Positions 46,280-59,936 of a DNA stretch of 64,000 nt are shown here, piece by piece. A program made the translations under genes and the position numbers. Every line of letters starts with the position of its first letter. The first letter of the stretch is position 1. The DNA is from Ashinkailepas kermadecensis. Lineage: Eukaryota; Arthropoda; Thecostraca; Neolepadidae. Where the stretch lies: positions 1 through 64,000 of the forward strand of contig JAOTOM010002330.1 in the NCBI GenBank assembly GCA_034440615.1. Reading direction: 5' to 3'. The notes under the pieces were generated by a model. That model worked only from the letters and a program-made list of their open reading frames with translations. It did no database searches and was not told the DNA's origin.

Positions 46280-48080
46280 CTGCAACGGAAAACAGCGAAT
46301 TAGAAAGTTCAGAGCGGCGGGGAAATTCAATTTGGCCGGCTCAAAGACGCACACCACCTGTGTCGCGAGCAGACGGTCGTCTTGGACGGGCCCGACTGCA
46401 GTCAGCACGACCGCATCGTTCGCCGACAACGGCGACAATGCAGTCGGTAATGATCGCCAAACTGTGTGACGAGGGGTGAAGTTGGAAATGAACCTCACGG
46501 GATTTTTAGCAAGGGGAAGACGCGAAGTTCTCGACAGAAAACGTGGCTGCACAAAATCGTTTGGCAAAATCATTTGGCAAATCACCTGACAAGTAGGCGC
46601 ATCCTGGTCCTTGTGAAATTTCGCATTAGGAACTTCCACATAACTTCGCACTCAGTGCGTCCAATGTCTACAAAAAGCTGAAATTTACACCGGTCGGAAA
46701 ACGTCATTTGCCGGAACCAATCACGAAGTTCCCAACTTGTTTTTGAATCAGCTATTTCAGGCGTGCATCAACACGCCAGACTGTCGATGCACTGGCTGCT
46801 CGTGACGTTTGCTCAGTTGCCACCGGGATGCAAAACAGCGCCATTAATCTTTCGGTGGCAACGCCCATATCACGGTGGGACGTCCGCTACAGTATTGCTC
46901 CCACCACTCGCCTGCAACACAGCAATAAACAACACGAGTAATACCAGACAATTTAAGGCAAGGCTCGGCACCTTGTGCCTGTTGGTGAGCGATTTGAAAT
47001 GAATCGTCATCAAATTGGCCGCCGAGATGCGTGCCAGCCGCCGCCGCCGGCAGCAGCGATGCGTTGTGTGCCGTTCACATGCCATGTTGTGACGGTGCGG
47101 GCGTGCTGGTGCTGGCGCACCGACGACCGTCGTCGCTGATGACAATGTATGGTCTGGGCGCACCTCGCACTGTCAGCGGCGCGGCTTTGAAGCGGCCGTA
47201 ACTTCGCAGCCGGCCTGTGCGACTCCTGACGGCCGGTGATGTGAGACTGGAATGAGCGCGTCGTGCTGCAGTGGCGATTTATGGCGCTGTACTCCGAGGT
47301 GACGCGCCACCGGCAGCCGTGTGCCAAAACTTGGCAACTTAGGTGGGAATGTAGACGTGTTGGGAAATTGTTTACATCCTAAGGCAAATAGCGTGCTTAT
47401 GATTTCACCTTTCCTGGATGATATTCGTTGTATGGCATCAATCCATGAGCTATATGGTGTAGTTTTCGTTAATTCCCTTCCGTTTCGAGTACGCTTCGTG
47501 CCGTTGAAAGCCGTACCAAACTAAAATTATTTTAATACCTGCGCACATATTGCAATATGCGAAGGTTTTATTTGCATCACTTGTAATACAAATTAAGGTT
47601 TTTTTATTAAGTAATTTTATTGACGCCCAGCTGAAAATAACTTTGAACACATCCAGTATTGTATCATGCACAGTGTGTCATACAGGGGGAAGTTCCGGCT
47701 CAGAGCTGTTCCCAGGGTGTGCCCGTCCGGTGGGTGCCCGGCTCAGACACACTGTTCGGAGATGGCCAGCGGCGTTCCTCAGACGCCCGTGCTGCGGGCC
47801 GGGAAGCGTTTGAAGGCGCCGCCATAAACAGAACGGCTCGGGTCCTCACCGGCGCGTTATTATCTTGCATAAACTTTACACAGGTAGGCCGATGGCGGCC
47901 CGAGTCCCCAGCAGCGCCGACCGCGTAAACAAACACTCAGTGACATTGTGGAAACGGATGATACATTCTGGCCGTCCACATGTCTGCCCGCGGCTGCCGG
48001 CTGGGGGCGCCGCGGGATCGGTCCGTATACCCGTGCAGCGATCCCCGATGTCGGTCTGTCAGTACGCGATGCATACACAC
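46280..48080. other. Region upstream of the signal exon
   Basis: Sequence to the right of the signal-peptide exon, expected to be FGFRL1 intron or upstream DNA. I could not identify the initiator exon. CpG-rich patches at about 47010-47330 and 47700-47830 are possible promoter-like candidates only by composition. Confidence 0.35.
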
Positions 48081-48084
48081 GAGC

Positions 48085-48440
48085 CGGAGAGACCGCCCGC
48101 CCGGCGGTCGGAGAGAGCGCCCGCTCGGCAGTCGGAGAGGCCGCCCGCCCGCCCGGCGGTCGGAGAGAGCGCCCGCTCGGCAGTCGGAGAGGCCCGCCCG
48201 CCCGGCAGTCGGAGAGGCCGCCCGGTAGTCGGAGAGGCCGCCCGGCAGCCGGAGAGGCCGCCCGGTAGTCGGAGAGGCCGCCCGGCAGCCGGAGAGGCCG
48301 CCCGGCAGCCGGAGAGGCCGCCCGGTAGTCGGAGAGGCTGCCCAGTAGTCGGAGAGGCCGCATTGTCCTTCCGTCGGAGAGGTTGCTCTCCCGACAGTCG
48401 GAGAGGCCCGCCCGACGCCCCGCCCAGTCGAAATGGCCGC
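48085..48440. repeat. Minisatellite, 17-18-bp unit
   Basis: About eighteen copies of GTCGGAGAGGCCGCCCG with CAGCC, GTAGTC and GCGGTC variants. Confidence 0.93.
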
Positions 48441-49078
48441 CATCCTCGCAGTCGGAGAAGCCGTTCATCGGGATGGAGCAGGCTTGGGAAAATAGACTGA
48501 GTCTGGATTTTTGTCGTCCGGGACTTTATTCTCTCCGGATAAAAATCGTCGCATTTTCGACGCTGGAACTTTGAATGGTGCCGTTGGACAATTACTGTAA
48601 ACTTAATCTGTGCTGATTCAAATGCCCAAAGTTCACTAGAAGGTACAAAATGGAACTTGTGTCACAAGGAGAGTTGTCACATGTGACGAAAAGAACGACA
48701 ACTACCCTCTCCGACTGAATGATTATTGTGGCGGAGAAGGCGCTCATCAGGCACAACGGTGCCATTCATCGGACAGAGTGAGAAATAGGAATATGGGAGC
48801 CGAACAGGTACATCAGGCAGTGTCACTGTCGGGAAGAGCGAGTCCAAGGTGATCATACCGATAGATCACAGCGATAAACAATATGTCGATTGTTGTTGTG
48901 ACCTCTTTTTGCCATATTGTTCTAGATCATTAACGTCGTTCCACAAAGATGTTTGTTCGCGGTGCTAGCTGATGTATATTTATATTTCTTTCTCCTGGTG
49001 TGCGCACTGTACATCAGTGTATCCTTCTTCAGATGAGGGTAGACTGGGTGGCTTAGTATTAACGCAAGGTTCAGTTGC

Positions 49079-49566
49079 ACACCAGTCTGGGACAGGGAAA
49101 CCAACAATCAGCTGCATTCAATTAAGCCACGCCAAGGTCATTGGGCGTCATGCCTTCGTCGGTGTAGAAAAGAGGAGGCTACCCTTTGCAGGATACACAT
49201 CGCGGGCACACCTACGCTACCCATCGCCATCTCCTTTGTGGGGAGGCGAGGCAGCAGTGTCCCTGTTGTTTGGAAACCTTGACAGTACGCCACTTATTAC
49301 TCACTTGCCAACACTGCACGAGAGCTCAGGTTGTTCTATGGACACCACATGTTCTGTTTTAAATATGAAGAAATTCTGGGGAACAATTCAAAGCTCGTAC
49401 ATTCCGCAAACTTGCTCAGTTATCTGACAGCGATGTCATTTCCGGCTACGTAAACACCAAGGCCGTAGTTTCAATCTTACAATAAAGCACTAGAATACAA
49501 ATTATGGTCGCCAATGGTCAAAGGACTGGTTGAAGGGCCCATGAACCCAGATAACTAACAAACTAA
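49079..49566 (+). mobile_element. Retroposon insert with exact 14-bp target duplication
   Basis: CAAGGTTCAGTTGC occurs at 49065-49078 and again at 49567-49580. The 488 bp between ends with CCCAGATAACTAACAAACTAA, a tail of the same style as the SINE copies, and has AATAAA about 80 bases before the end. No recognised protein fragment; it may be a 5'-truncated LINE or a longer SINE. Confidence 0.7.
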
Positions 49567-49580
49567 CAAGGTTCAGTTGC

Positions 49581-51880
49581 CGAATTTGGCACGCGGATGC
49601 GGGAGGCAGACCACGTGGACGGTCGGTGCGGGTTTGGCTCGGACAGACGAATTACGGCTGGAGCGGATTCCACATGCGTGAATGCATGCGCTCGGCGCGG
49701 ATTTGATGCTAACCGGACTGGAACAATCTGCAATGGCGTGCTGGTGCGTGGTGATCTCTCCCAATGAGAAGAGCTGCATGCCAGGTCAAAAAGAGCGTAT
49801 CAAACCCTGTTGTTCTCTTGTAGGCAATGTCGCACCCAAGCTACAGGCTGAGGCACTGGTCCCTCTACTGTGGAACACATTCAGATAAATGGGGAATTAT
49901 CGGGAATGTGTACCAAAACTCGAGGTTTCGATGCTAGACATTGCCTTAATCATATTTCAGCCCAGTCCTTCCGAAATGTCTAGATGTTGCTCGTCGCATG
50001 AGTAGCCGATCGTTGCTTATGGGTTCGAATTACTAGGTTAATGCATACTGCCTGATCATATCCGCGCACACTTCATTGACTATCAAAATTTGTGACGAAA
50101 AATATGTGACGCCAGTTGGACACTGAGATGCTGTTTTGGTAAAGTAGGTCCCAAATATCACATATTTTCGTTGTTGGTGTCAACTGCATTGTCCCGCTGG
50201 CGTTGGGGTCCCAACCAATGACATTTACTGCCAATTCCGTTCGTGTGAAACAAAGGTCATGCGATTTGTTGTATGCACTTATCCTGCAAGTCAATGTACT
50301 TTTGGAATCGATGATACACAATAACATGTCTCCTTTAGCTGCAATTGCATTCACCAAAACCACCAACATAGCAATTCTAATGAACGTGAATTCGTCTTCC
50401 AGCTTGAGCGTCATTGTTGTATATTGTTGTCATTGTTGTATATTGTTGTCATTGTTGTATATTGTTGTCATTGTTGTCATTGTCGCATGTTGTCATTGTT
50501 GCCGCAGCGCTAGTGAACGCAGGCACAGCTGGCGCGACACCAAGCTCCCCTCGCGGCGGCCGAGCTTCATCTGCCCGGCTCGGCTCGTCTTCATCCTCAT
50601 CTGCCCAGCTGACGACGGCCGGCCCAATCCGCGCTAACGACCAGCCGACGCGACGCTACACAAGTATCTGGCGGCGACTAAGCCAATCTGCGACAATCGC
50701 CGCACTCTGGCGCCTCTTACGCTCGCGCCGCGGCCCGCATGAACACGCCGCTGTCCGCTAACGACACGACCGCGCCGCCCGGCGGCGCACGCCACCGACG
50801 GCCGCTGCTGCCGTCCGTCGTGTCCGCTGTCCGCTGTCCGCTGTCCGCTGTCAACCACCGCCAGGTCCTGGACGCACGCACGTGGCGCGGAAACGGGTGG
50901 TGTCGAGCAGTCGCCGCGAATTTGTTGGTAATTTGTTGGCAGGTGCGTACATTCGACGGGAACAAAATACAGGGGTGGGGTCCATTGTACCCATCGACTA
51001 GGTGCATTTCGGAAGCCTTCGCCTCCTGAAAAAGGGTTCAGGATATTCAGCAATTTGTGCTTGCGGGGAGGGGAATTCTACATCTTTAAGAAAAAAAGCT
51101 AACCACACTTACTACATTTCCGGGGCACCTCACTTTTCTGCAGGTCGTTTGAATGGGCCATGGCAACTGGCAAAAAAGCCTGACAACGTCGAAGAGGAGG
51201 CATGACGAACTATTTGTAGGGTGGGGAGAAACATCGCTGAAATCCGAACTGCTCCTCCAAAGTGATATGCAAGCAGCTTCCCTGTATTCAGCCTTTCATT
51301 CGACAGGGGAATGAGGGGGAGAAGAAGAGACATAGAGCCCAAGGAAAAAGTGTGCAGTAGAGAGGAGAATGGAAAAAGTGGATATAATGTAGAGATGAGG
51401 AACATACCGGAAGTAGACGTGCAGAGAGTAAGAAGAGCAGGGAAAGAAGAGACATGGGAAGGTTGAAGAGTAAAAATGACAACAATGACAAACGAAACGA
51501 GCAAGAGAAAGAGAGTGGCGGAAGAGGGAGATGGAGCGGGAGAGGAGAGAGATATTGAAAAAGAGAGAGGCGTGACGAGAAGCCGCACTACTTTCCACGG
51601 TTCGGCCAATCAGATCGGTGGTGACGATCGTGTCGCTCTTGGGTGTGTCAATTGTTCACTTTAATGTGTTGTTTGGCCAGCGCGTGTCAGATGGCCAGGC
51701 GTCGTCATTAATTGTGGCCGGCGCATGAGGCCGTTCCGCCGGCAGTCGCCAAACACTGATAGGCAGGATGGGCCGGACGATAACCGACACGGAATGTGAC
51801 GGCGACACGCAAACACAGGCCGTCCGACCAGCAGACCAGCGCACTTCATTAGCGGTCAGTTGGAATTTTCGGCTCCATAA
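49581..51880. other. Unassigned region
   Basis: Ordinary sequence with a CpG-rich block at 50510-50900 and a GAGA-rich block at 51300-51580, plus the short 19-bp repeat. No gene supported. Confidence 0.4.
50411..50500. repeat. Tandem repeat, 19-bp unit
   Basis: Four to five copies of CATTGTTGTATATTGTTGT, the last ones shortened. Confidence 0.92.
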
Positions 51881-51884
51881 AGCT

Positions 51885-52862
51885 GATCCCGGCTCAGGGC
51901 GACCGCCGGCCGCCGCCACCGGCTGCCGCCACCGGCCTCGGCTACCGGCCTCCGCCACCGGCCTCCGCCACCGGCCTCCGCCACCGGCCTCCGCCGCCAC
52001 CGTCCGCGGCCACAGGCCTCCGCCACAAGCCTTCCCGCCACCCGGCCGCCCGCCACTGCCCCGCAAAGCTCCCACCGGCCTCCGCCACCGGCCTCCGCCA
52101 CCGTCCGCCGCCACCGGCCTCCGCCGCCACCGTCCGCCGTGACCGGCCTCCGCCATCAGCCGCCACCACCACCGGCCTCCGCCACCGTCCGCCGCCACTG
52201 CCCGCAGTCACCGGCCTCCGCCATCAGCCGCCACCACCACCGGCCTCCGCCACCGTCCGCCGCCACAGGCCTCCGCCACCGGCCGCCACTGCCGCAGTCA
52301 CCGGCCCGCCGCCGCCTCCGCACCGCCGTCACCGGCCTCCGCCACCGTCGCCGTACCGGCCTCCGCTCCGCCGCCACCGGCCTCCGCCGCCGCCGCCACT
52401 GCCCGCAGTCACCGGCCTCCGCCATCAGCCGCCACCACCACCGGCCTCCGCCACCGTCCGCCGCCACAGGCCTCCGCCACAAGCCTCCGCCACCGGCCGC
52501 CGCCACTGCCCGCCGCCACCGGCCTCCGCCACCATCCGCCGCCACCGGCCGCCGCCACAGGCCTCCGCCACAAGCCTCCGCCACCGGCCGCCGCCACTGC
52601 CCGCAGTCACCGGCCTCCGCCACCGGCCGCCGCTACCGGCCTCCGCCACCGGCCTCCGCCGCCGGCCTCCGCCGCCACCGTCCGCCGTGACCGGCCTCCG
52701 CCATCAGCCGCCACCACCACCGGCCTCCGCCACCGTCCGCCGCCACAGGCCTCCGCCACAAGCCTCCGCCACCGGCCTCCGCCACCGGCCGCCGCCACCG
52801 GCCTCCGCCACCATCCGCCGCCACCGGCCGACGCCACCGGCCTCCGCCACCGGCACAGCCCC
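51885..52862. repeat. CCG-rich minisatellite
   Basis: Nearly 1 kb of GGCCTCCGCCACC units with CGTCCGCCGCCAC, GGCCGCCGCCAC and ATCAGCCGCCACCACCACC variants. Longer blocks recur, so there is higher-order duplication. Confidence 0.95.
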
Positions 52863-54635
52863 CGGTGAAGGCGGCGAGCCGGGAGTCGTCGGTGCCGTCG
52901 ACAGTCGCGGCAGCATCACGTCGGTGTTGGGACAATGCGTGTTTCTTAATGTTTTGTTTTTTTTGTTTTTTTTTAATTGTCCCCATATCAGATGCAGCAG
53001 CAGCCTATCCTAATTTGGCTGTATGCACCTTCATTGGGTCTTTCAGTGTGGAGCTTCCATAGGCGAGCTGCCCATAGATCAGGACAGCCAACACATGGGT
53101 GCCTCGGGATGCAAGCAAGAGATACAACATAATGTGATTATACCAATAATATTACCATGCCTTCTGTATTTTCTTTTTCTTTTTGCAGATAGACTACCAC
53201 CAATTAGTAGAAAGGAAATGAGACCCCGGGAAAACCATGGGCAGGTAGCAAGCTAGTAGCGCCCACGGAATTCCCAAGTTGACCCTGGATCCTCAAGAAT
53301 CATCCGTATTTTGTAAAGTCGGGTGGCAAATGCCAATTGTTCTTTGTGTAAATGTGCGATGTAGTTTTCAGCTAAGATTGAATATCAAAAACACAGTTAT
53401 GCTGTGTAGTTGGAATGGAAAATCATTGTACCTGTTCCTCATATTACCTCAAATACAACCAGATCATCAAGGGACTCGAATTAAAGACCTTCATCACGGT
53501 TACTTGATTGCTCGGAAGGACGGATCGCGGCTTGATTGCTATGAAATGTTTCCAACCGATGTGGCAAGATATTGTTATCCTTCAGTTCAGAGATAATATT
53601 TATGGCAGCACATGCAGCTTCTGCGTGACAGAGAGATGCAGCTGCTGATATCGTGATCGAATAAGCTTTTGGTTACCGGTCTCACCCTTTAAGATAATCA
53701 TCTTGGGCTACTTGCTAGACATCTGCACATTCTGCGCCCGCTAGATATCACCTCTACTGGAATTGAGCAACTGTATCCGCCTGCACACCAGCCACCATCA
53801 GTCTGCAAGCCAGAACCTCCCCTCAAAGACGTTCTTACGGAAAATTATACAAGCAGGTACCCGTTGGATTATTTATGAAGTACACACGCTGTACATTAGC
53901 AGGGAGAGTTATGCTTGCAAAAATCGCAATCAAAAGTTCCTCGGGTATGGAGTACGTAAGAAAAGAAGTTCGTAAAGCACAATTTCTCCCCTTGGACATG
54001 CTAAACTTCGTTATTGGATGATAATTTGGTTGGAAAACGTTCGCTGAAGTATATAGAACAAACAAAAAATTACATGCCAAAGTACTTCGATTGAATTTCA
54101 CAAGAAAAAGCTTGTGTTGTATGGGCATGTAGGGGACAATTTGGAGGACAAAAGGGGACAGCACATAGGGCAAAAGGACGGAGGCATGCCGAACCGTCGT
54201 CGAAGTTGTGCTCCTCTGGTAAAGCAATGCACGCAAGCAAAGTACACCCTTCATATAACGACAAATGGTAATATTGTTATAACCCTTAAACTACAGAGAA
54301 AACGCGTCCCACAAGCTTGACGTAAGGCGTAAAGCTTGCCGGGTAAATTTACCTTTTCATCACTTAACCTCAATTAACTTACTAAATCCACCCATGTTCC
54401 TCTCTTTTCTTAAGATCGAGATGCTTACACACCGTCCAGAAAGGCTGCTTCGCCCGGTACACGGAAAGGCCACTTATAAGCGCCGAGAGGCCGTTCTTTT
54501 AGGGAAGACAGGCTGCTCATCAGAGTGGAGAGGACACCATTGGGGCGCAGGGACGGTGTATCGGGGCGGAGAAAACTCTCACCGCGACAGAGAGGCTGTT
54601 TGCTGGTGAAGAGAAGACGCTCGTCAAGGAGAGAC
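52863..54635. other. Unassigned region
   Basis: AT-richer sequence. A strong pyrimidine tract and AG on the plus strand (ending at 53188) precedes a short open frame, and a 105-codon frame runs from 53279, but neither matches anything I recognise. Confidence 0.4.
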
Positions 54636-54637
54636 CT

Positions 54638-54724
<87 letters not shown>
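54636..54724. repeat. (CT)n microsatellite
   Basis: About 44 uninterrupted CT dinucleotides. Confidence 0.98.
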
Positions 54725-54726
<2 letters not shown>

Positions 54727-54935
54727 GATCTACGCCCGCCTTATTGTCATCCGGAGTTCAGAATACGACCCCTTGTTTGTGCGAAGGTATGTCCTACTGA
54801 CATCTCCCCCCTAAATATTACATTTCTTACACCATGTACTTTACCATATCTGACAGGAGTCGCTTTTGTCATCATGTACTTTAATATGTAACGCATTTCT
54901 TTCCCAACGAACTTCTGGTATTCAACCATTTTTTA

Positions 54936-54995
54936 CTGGGCGCTGTATGACCAACGCAGTCGATGCGCCCCTAAGCCCAAATAACCAACCACCAA
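54936..54995 (+). mobile_element. SINE/LINE tail copy
   Basis: Contains GGGCGCTGTATGACC, GTCGATGCGCCCCTAAGC and CCAAATAACCAACC, closely matching the 59-bp insert at 32.7 kb. Flanks CCATTTTTTAC and CCAATTTTTAG may be a degraded target duplication. Confidence 0.62.
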
Positions 54996-55844
54996 TTTTT
55001 AGGCAGTCTTGCGATGCGATATGTTGTCGGTACGAAGTTCTATCTTTGCGAACCTTTCTCATCACGACTATTTCGCCCGACGAATGTTTATTGGACCAAT
55101 TATTGTCTTAATATACATTCAACGTAATTATTTGACGTACATTTAGTACGCCACCCTTTTCTTGAGTACTTGTGACAGACCATACACACTTCGTTTTAGG
55201 TTTTACTATGCTGGTCACACGAACTTCTCTTTGGTTACAGGTATATATATGCATCGAGCAAATTGCCACTTCAGATGTGCTACCCGTGATAGGATATGTG
55301 ATTTCCTGACCACGAAAAACGTAACTATTTAATGCTCCCTTTCGTGGGTGCACACAAGCACCGAAGACAAGTATCACGATGCTATTAACGGCAGATGGCA
55401 TCGATCAGCCTGTGCAACAGTGCACATAAAGAGCTATAATCACCTATGATCATACATACTTACCGCGGTATTGACATGGTGAACATAAAGCAAGCAAAAG
55501 GTTTGAATCACACCTTTCTGACGAAACCATCACTTTGTATGGTCGCCCAAAAAAAAAACGCGATGAAAACAGGATTTGCGCCTTCGACTACTAACGTATC
55601 GGCCTGATTAATGGCCTAACGTGCCGGCGCCACGACCAAACCTGGCGGAAGACACGAGAACCTACTCAACCGGGAATGTCACCTCGCAATACTAATAGAT
55701 GCATTTCTCGTTATCCTATCAGTGGCGTCGGTGTGTGGCGCACGCCATCGTACAGTCACTCACGCCATCGTCGTGCGCCAGCTGGCGAGCGGGCGGCGAG
55801 CGCGCTCTGTGCTGACGCCGCAGCCTTCGGGCGGCACACGGGCA

Positions 55845-56612
55845 CAGGGGGTGGAGATACCGCGGCATACGGTCACAGGGGGTGGATATACGGCGGCACA
55901 CGGTCACAGGGGTGGAGATGTGGCGGCACACGGTCTTGGGTGGTGGAGATACGGCGGTACACGGTCACAGGGGGTGGAGATGTGGCGGCACACGGTCTTG
56001 GGTGGTGGAGATACGGCGGCACACGGCCACAGGGGGTGGAGATGTGGCGGCACACGGTCTTGGGTGGTGGAGATACGGCGGCACACGGTCACAGGGGGTG
56101 GAGATACGGCGGCACACGGTCACAGGGGGTGGAGATACGGCGGCACACGGTCACAGGGGGGTGGAGATGTGGCGGCACACGGTCTTGGGTGGTGGAGATA
56201 CGGCGGCACACGGTCACAGGGGGTGGAGATACGGCGGCACACGGTCACAGGGGGTGGAGATACGGCGGCACACGGTCACAGGGGGGTGGAGATGTGGCGG
56301 CACATGGTCTTGGGTGGTAGAGGTACGGCGGCATACGGTCACAGGGGGTGGAGGTACGACGGTACACGGTCACAGGGGGTGGAGATATGGCGGCACACGG
56401 TCACAGGGGGTGGAGATACGGCGGCACACGGTCACAGGGGGTGGAGATGTGGCGGTACACGGTCACAGGGGGTGGAGGTACGGCGGCACACGGTCACAGG
56501 GGGTGGAGGTACGGCGGCACACGGTCACAGGGGATGGAGATGCGGCGGCACACGGTCACAGGGGATGGAGGTACGACGGCACACGGTCACATGGTCTCAG
56601 GGGCGGTAGTTA
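55845..56612. repeat. Minisatellite, 31-bp unit
   Basis: About twenty-four copies of GAGATACGGCGGCACACGG followed by TCACAGGGGGTG, alternating in the left half with a GAGATGTGG...TCTTGGGTGGTG variant. 31 is not a multiple of three, so frames cycle and remain open as artefacts. Confidence 0.96.
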
Positions 56613-56929
56613 TTGGGGAAATGGTTACCGGGGGGGGGGTGAATACAGTCACGGGGCAGCACACGGCCACGGGGGACATAGTCTCGGGTTGGGACATGGA
56701 CAGGGATCCGCACACAGGCAGACAGTGTGGCGTAATCACATAATGACAGTCAGTCAATGACAAACGTCGTCGTCGGGACACGTGCCGCCGACCATCCAGT
56801 CTGTGACGTTCGGATATTTGGTCCGTGACGTCAGACACCAGATCGGTGACGTCAGACATCAGGCAGGTGACATCAGACACCCGGTCGGTGACGTCAGGTA
56901 ACAGTATCGTCATGCAGAGCTGGCCGTCA

Positions 56930-57716
56930 GCCGGGTCCGCCCACGGACCGTCAGCCGGTCCGCCCACGGACCGTCAGACGTCCGCCCACGGACCGTCAGC
57001 CGTCCGCCCACGGACCGCCAGACGTCCGCCCACGGACCGCCAGATGTCCGCCCACGGACCGTCAGCCGGTCCGCCCACGGACCGTCAGACGTCCGCCCAC
57101 GGACCGTCAGCCGGTCCGCCCACGGACCGTCAGACGTCCGCCCACGGACCGTCAGCCGGTCCGCCCACGGACCGTCAGACGTCCGCCCACGGACCGTCAG
57201 CCGGGTCCGCCCACGGACCGTCAGCCGGGTCCGCCCACGGACCGTCAGCCGGTCCGCCCACGGACCGTCAGCCGGTCCGCCCACGGACCGTCAGACGTCC
57301 GCCCACGGACCGTCAGCCGGTCCGCCCACGGACCGTCAGACGTCCGCCCACGGACCGCCAGACGTCCGCCCACGGACCGTCAGCCGGTCCGCCCACGGAC
57401 CGTCAGACGTCCGCCCACGGACCGTCAGCCGGTCCGCCCACGGACCGTCAGACGTCCGCCCACGGACCGCCAGACGTCCGCCCACGGACCGCCAGACGTC
57501 CGCCCACGGACCGCCAGATGTCCGTCCACGGACCGTCAGCCGGTCCGCCCACGGACCGCCAGACGTCCGCCCACGGACCGTCAGCCGGTCCGCCCACGGA
57601 CCATCAGACGTCCGCCCACGGACCGTCAGCCGGTCCGCCCACGGACCGTCAGCCGTCCGCCCACGGACCGTCAGCCGGTCCGCCCACGGACCGTCAGCCG
57701 GTCCGCCGGTCGCAGC
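56930..57716. repeat. Minisatellite, 22-23-bp unit with internal palindrome
   Basis: About thirty-four copies of GTCCGCCCACGGACCGTCAG ending GC, CC or AC. In the 23-bp form GGTCCG and CGGACC make a perfect six-base stem around CCCA. The 22- and 23-bp forms alternate in blocks. Confidence 0.96.
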
Positions 57717-58064
57717 CTGCCACCGGCCCATTTGCAAGTGTCGCTCGCGCACCCTGCCCGCTCCTGTGACCGCAGCAGTTGTGTGGGAGGTCGCAGCGGG
57801 TCGGTCGGCGCCCGCCAGAGCCGTGCAGCGCAGTGCAGCGGCTCCGTGCACTGTGCACTGTGCAATGTGCACTCGACACTTGGGATGTGGCAGACATGCG
57901 GTAGGCGTGTACGCTGCTCCGCTGCTGAGTACGCACTCGCCACTGTAAAGCTACCGGCATACGGCGATTGCACTGAATGCTAATGTTTCGTTTGGTCAGA
58001 TCCGATAGCGTATCGGCGCCATGAGATAACATTGTTTGCGCCAGTGATCGACCAGCGTCTGCGC

Positions 58065-58520
58065 TGCTGCTGGCGGTACGCCGTCAGTGGCCGGCAGCTG
58101 GCGCCCGCTGCTGCTGGCGGTACTCCGTCAGTGGCCGGCAGCTGGCGCCCGCTGCTGCTGGCGGTACTCCGTCAGTGGCCGGCAGCTGGCGTCCGCTGCT
58201 GCTGGCGGTACGCCGTCAGTGTCCGGCAGCTGGCGTCCGCTGCTGTTAGCGGTACGCCGTCAGTGGCCGACAGCTGGCGTCCGCTGCTATTAGCGGTACG
58301 TCGTCAGTGGCCGGCAGCTGGTGTCCGCTGCTGCTGGCGGTACGCAGTCAGTGGCCGGCATCTGGCGTCCGCTGCTGTTAGCGGTACGCCGTCAGTGGCC
58401 GGCAGCTGGCGTCCGCTGCTGCTGGCGGTACGCAGTCAGTGGCCGGCAGCTGGCGTCCGCTGCTGTTAGCGGTACGCCGTCAGTGGCCGGCAGCTGGCGT
58501 CCGCTGCTGTCAGCAGCTCA
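58065..58520. repeat. Minisatellite, 44-bp unit
   Basis: Ten copies of GTCAGTGGCCGGCAGCTGGC, then GTCCGCTGCTGCTGGCGGTA, CGCC, with TGTTAGCGG variants. Confidence 0.95.
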
Positions 58521-59212
58521 CGTCGCAGCTGTGGCGAGCGTTGAGCAGCAGCAGAAGCCTTGGTTGTCATCATATTCCATCCCGTATATCACCCAATTTG
58601 TATTCTCGTTTGAATTTTGTCTCACTAATTTCGACTGCATGTTATACTCCGCATTGGAAAGAACGGGCAAAAAGCGAGTGCAGAAGCGTCAATAAACGTT
58701 CGGGAGGGGGTAAGTCATTTGCTGGGTGCGTTTCTCCATGCAACATTTATACGGTTCGTGGTAACGGATGCCTACATTTTCAACGGATGCCTAAATTTTC
58801 AGGTATGAACCTTCAGTTCCGAGGCCCATGCCAGCAGCCTATAATCCCAGCACCAAGCAGTCGGCCAGGCGGCGGCCAGTGCTGCCGTGTATTACCGGAT
58901 CAGATGTCCCCACCGCACATCATTCAATGTTCGTAATGCCAGCTTAACCAATTTGCCATGCAGAAATGACTCCTTCACGGTACATGACCATGCAACGCCG
59001 ATAACCAGCAATTAACTACTGGCTGAAGGTGACGTGTGCCGCTCAATTTAGCGATCCATAGCAACCGAAACATTGACTGATGGCTACATCGGCGGTAAAG
59101 ACGTCGACAACATCCAACACCCAGCAAAACGTAAAGCTGCAGATTTTCCCACGTACTGCAGTGGTACTGAATGGAGCGCACGTGCCCGGCGTCTACCGCC
59201 GCATCACGTCAC

Positions 59213-59936
59213 TTCCAAACACCAGACAGGCAGTCGGCGACCCATGAGTAACACCAGACAGGCAGCCGGCTACCCATGAGTAACACCAGACAGGCAGCCG
59301 GCTACCCATGAGTAACACCAGACAGGCAGCCGGCTACCCATGAGTAACACCAGACAGGCAGCCGGCGACCCATGAGTAACACCAGACAGGCAGCCGGCTA
59401 CCCATGAGTAACACCAGACAGGCAGCCGGCTACCCATGAGTAACACCAGACAGGCAGCCGGCTACCCATGAGTAACACCAGACAGGCAGCCGGCTACCCA
59501 TGAGTAACACCAGACAGGCAGCCGGCTACCCATGAGCAACACCAGACAGGCAGCCGGATACCCATGAGCAACACCAGACAGGCAGCCGCTACCTATGAGC
59601 AACACCAGACAGGCAGCCGGCGACCCATGAGCAACACCAGACAGGCAGCCGGCTACCCATGAGCAACACCAGACAGGCAAGAAACAAGACACAAGCCGGC
59701 GACCCATGAGCAACACCAGACAGGCAAGAAACAAGACACAAGCCGGCGACCCATGAGTAACACCAGACAGGCAAGAAACAAGACACAAGCCGGCGACCCA
59801 TGAGTAACACCAGACAGGCAGCCGGCTACCCATGAGCAACACCAGACAGGCAAGAAACAAAGACACAAGCCGGCGACCCATGAGCAACACCAGACAGGCA
59901 AGAAACAAGACACAAGCCGGCGACCCATGAGCAATA
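59213..59936. repeat. Minisatellite, 32-bp unit with an insertion subfamily
   Basis: About twenty copies of AACACCAGACAGGCAGCCGG followed by CTACCCATGAGT. From 59678 a subfamily carries an extra AAGAAACAAGACACA block. Confidence 0.96.

Noticed and set aside
51656..53013. Gly/Arg- and Pro/Ala-rich frames across 51.9-52.9 kb
   Set aside because: Artefacts of the CCG-rich minisatellite.
53160..53600. A plus-strand exon after a strong pyrimidine tract, and a 105-codon frame
   Set aside because: No recognised domain, no convincing donor, and no partner exons; left as unassigned.
59213..59936. CRISPR-like 32-bp periodic array
   Set aside because: Units are contiguous and identical with no unique spacers.
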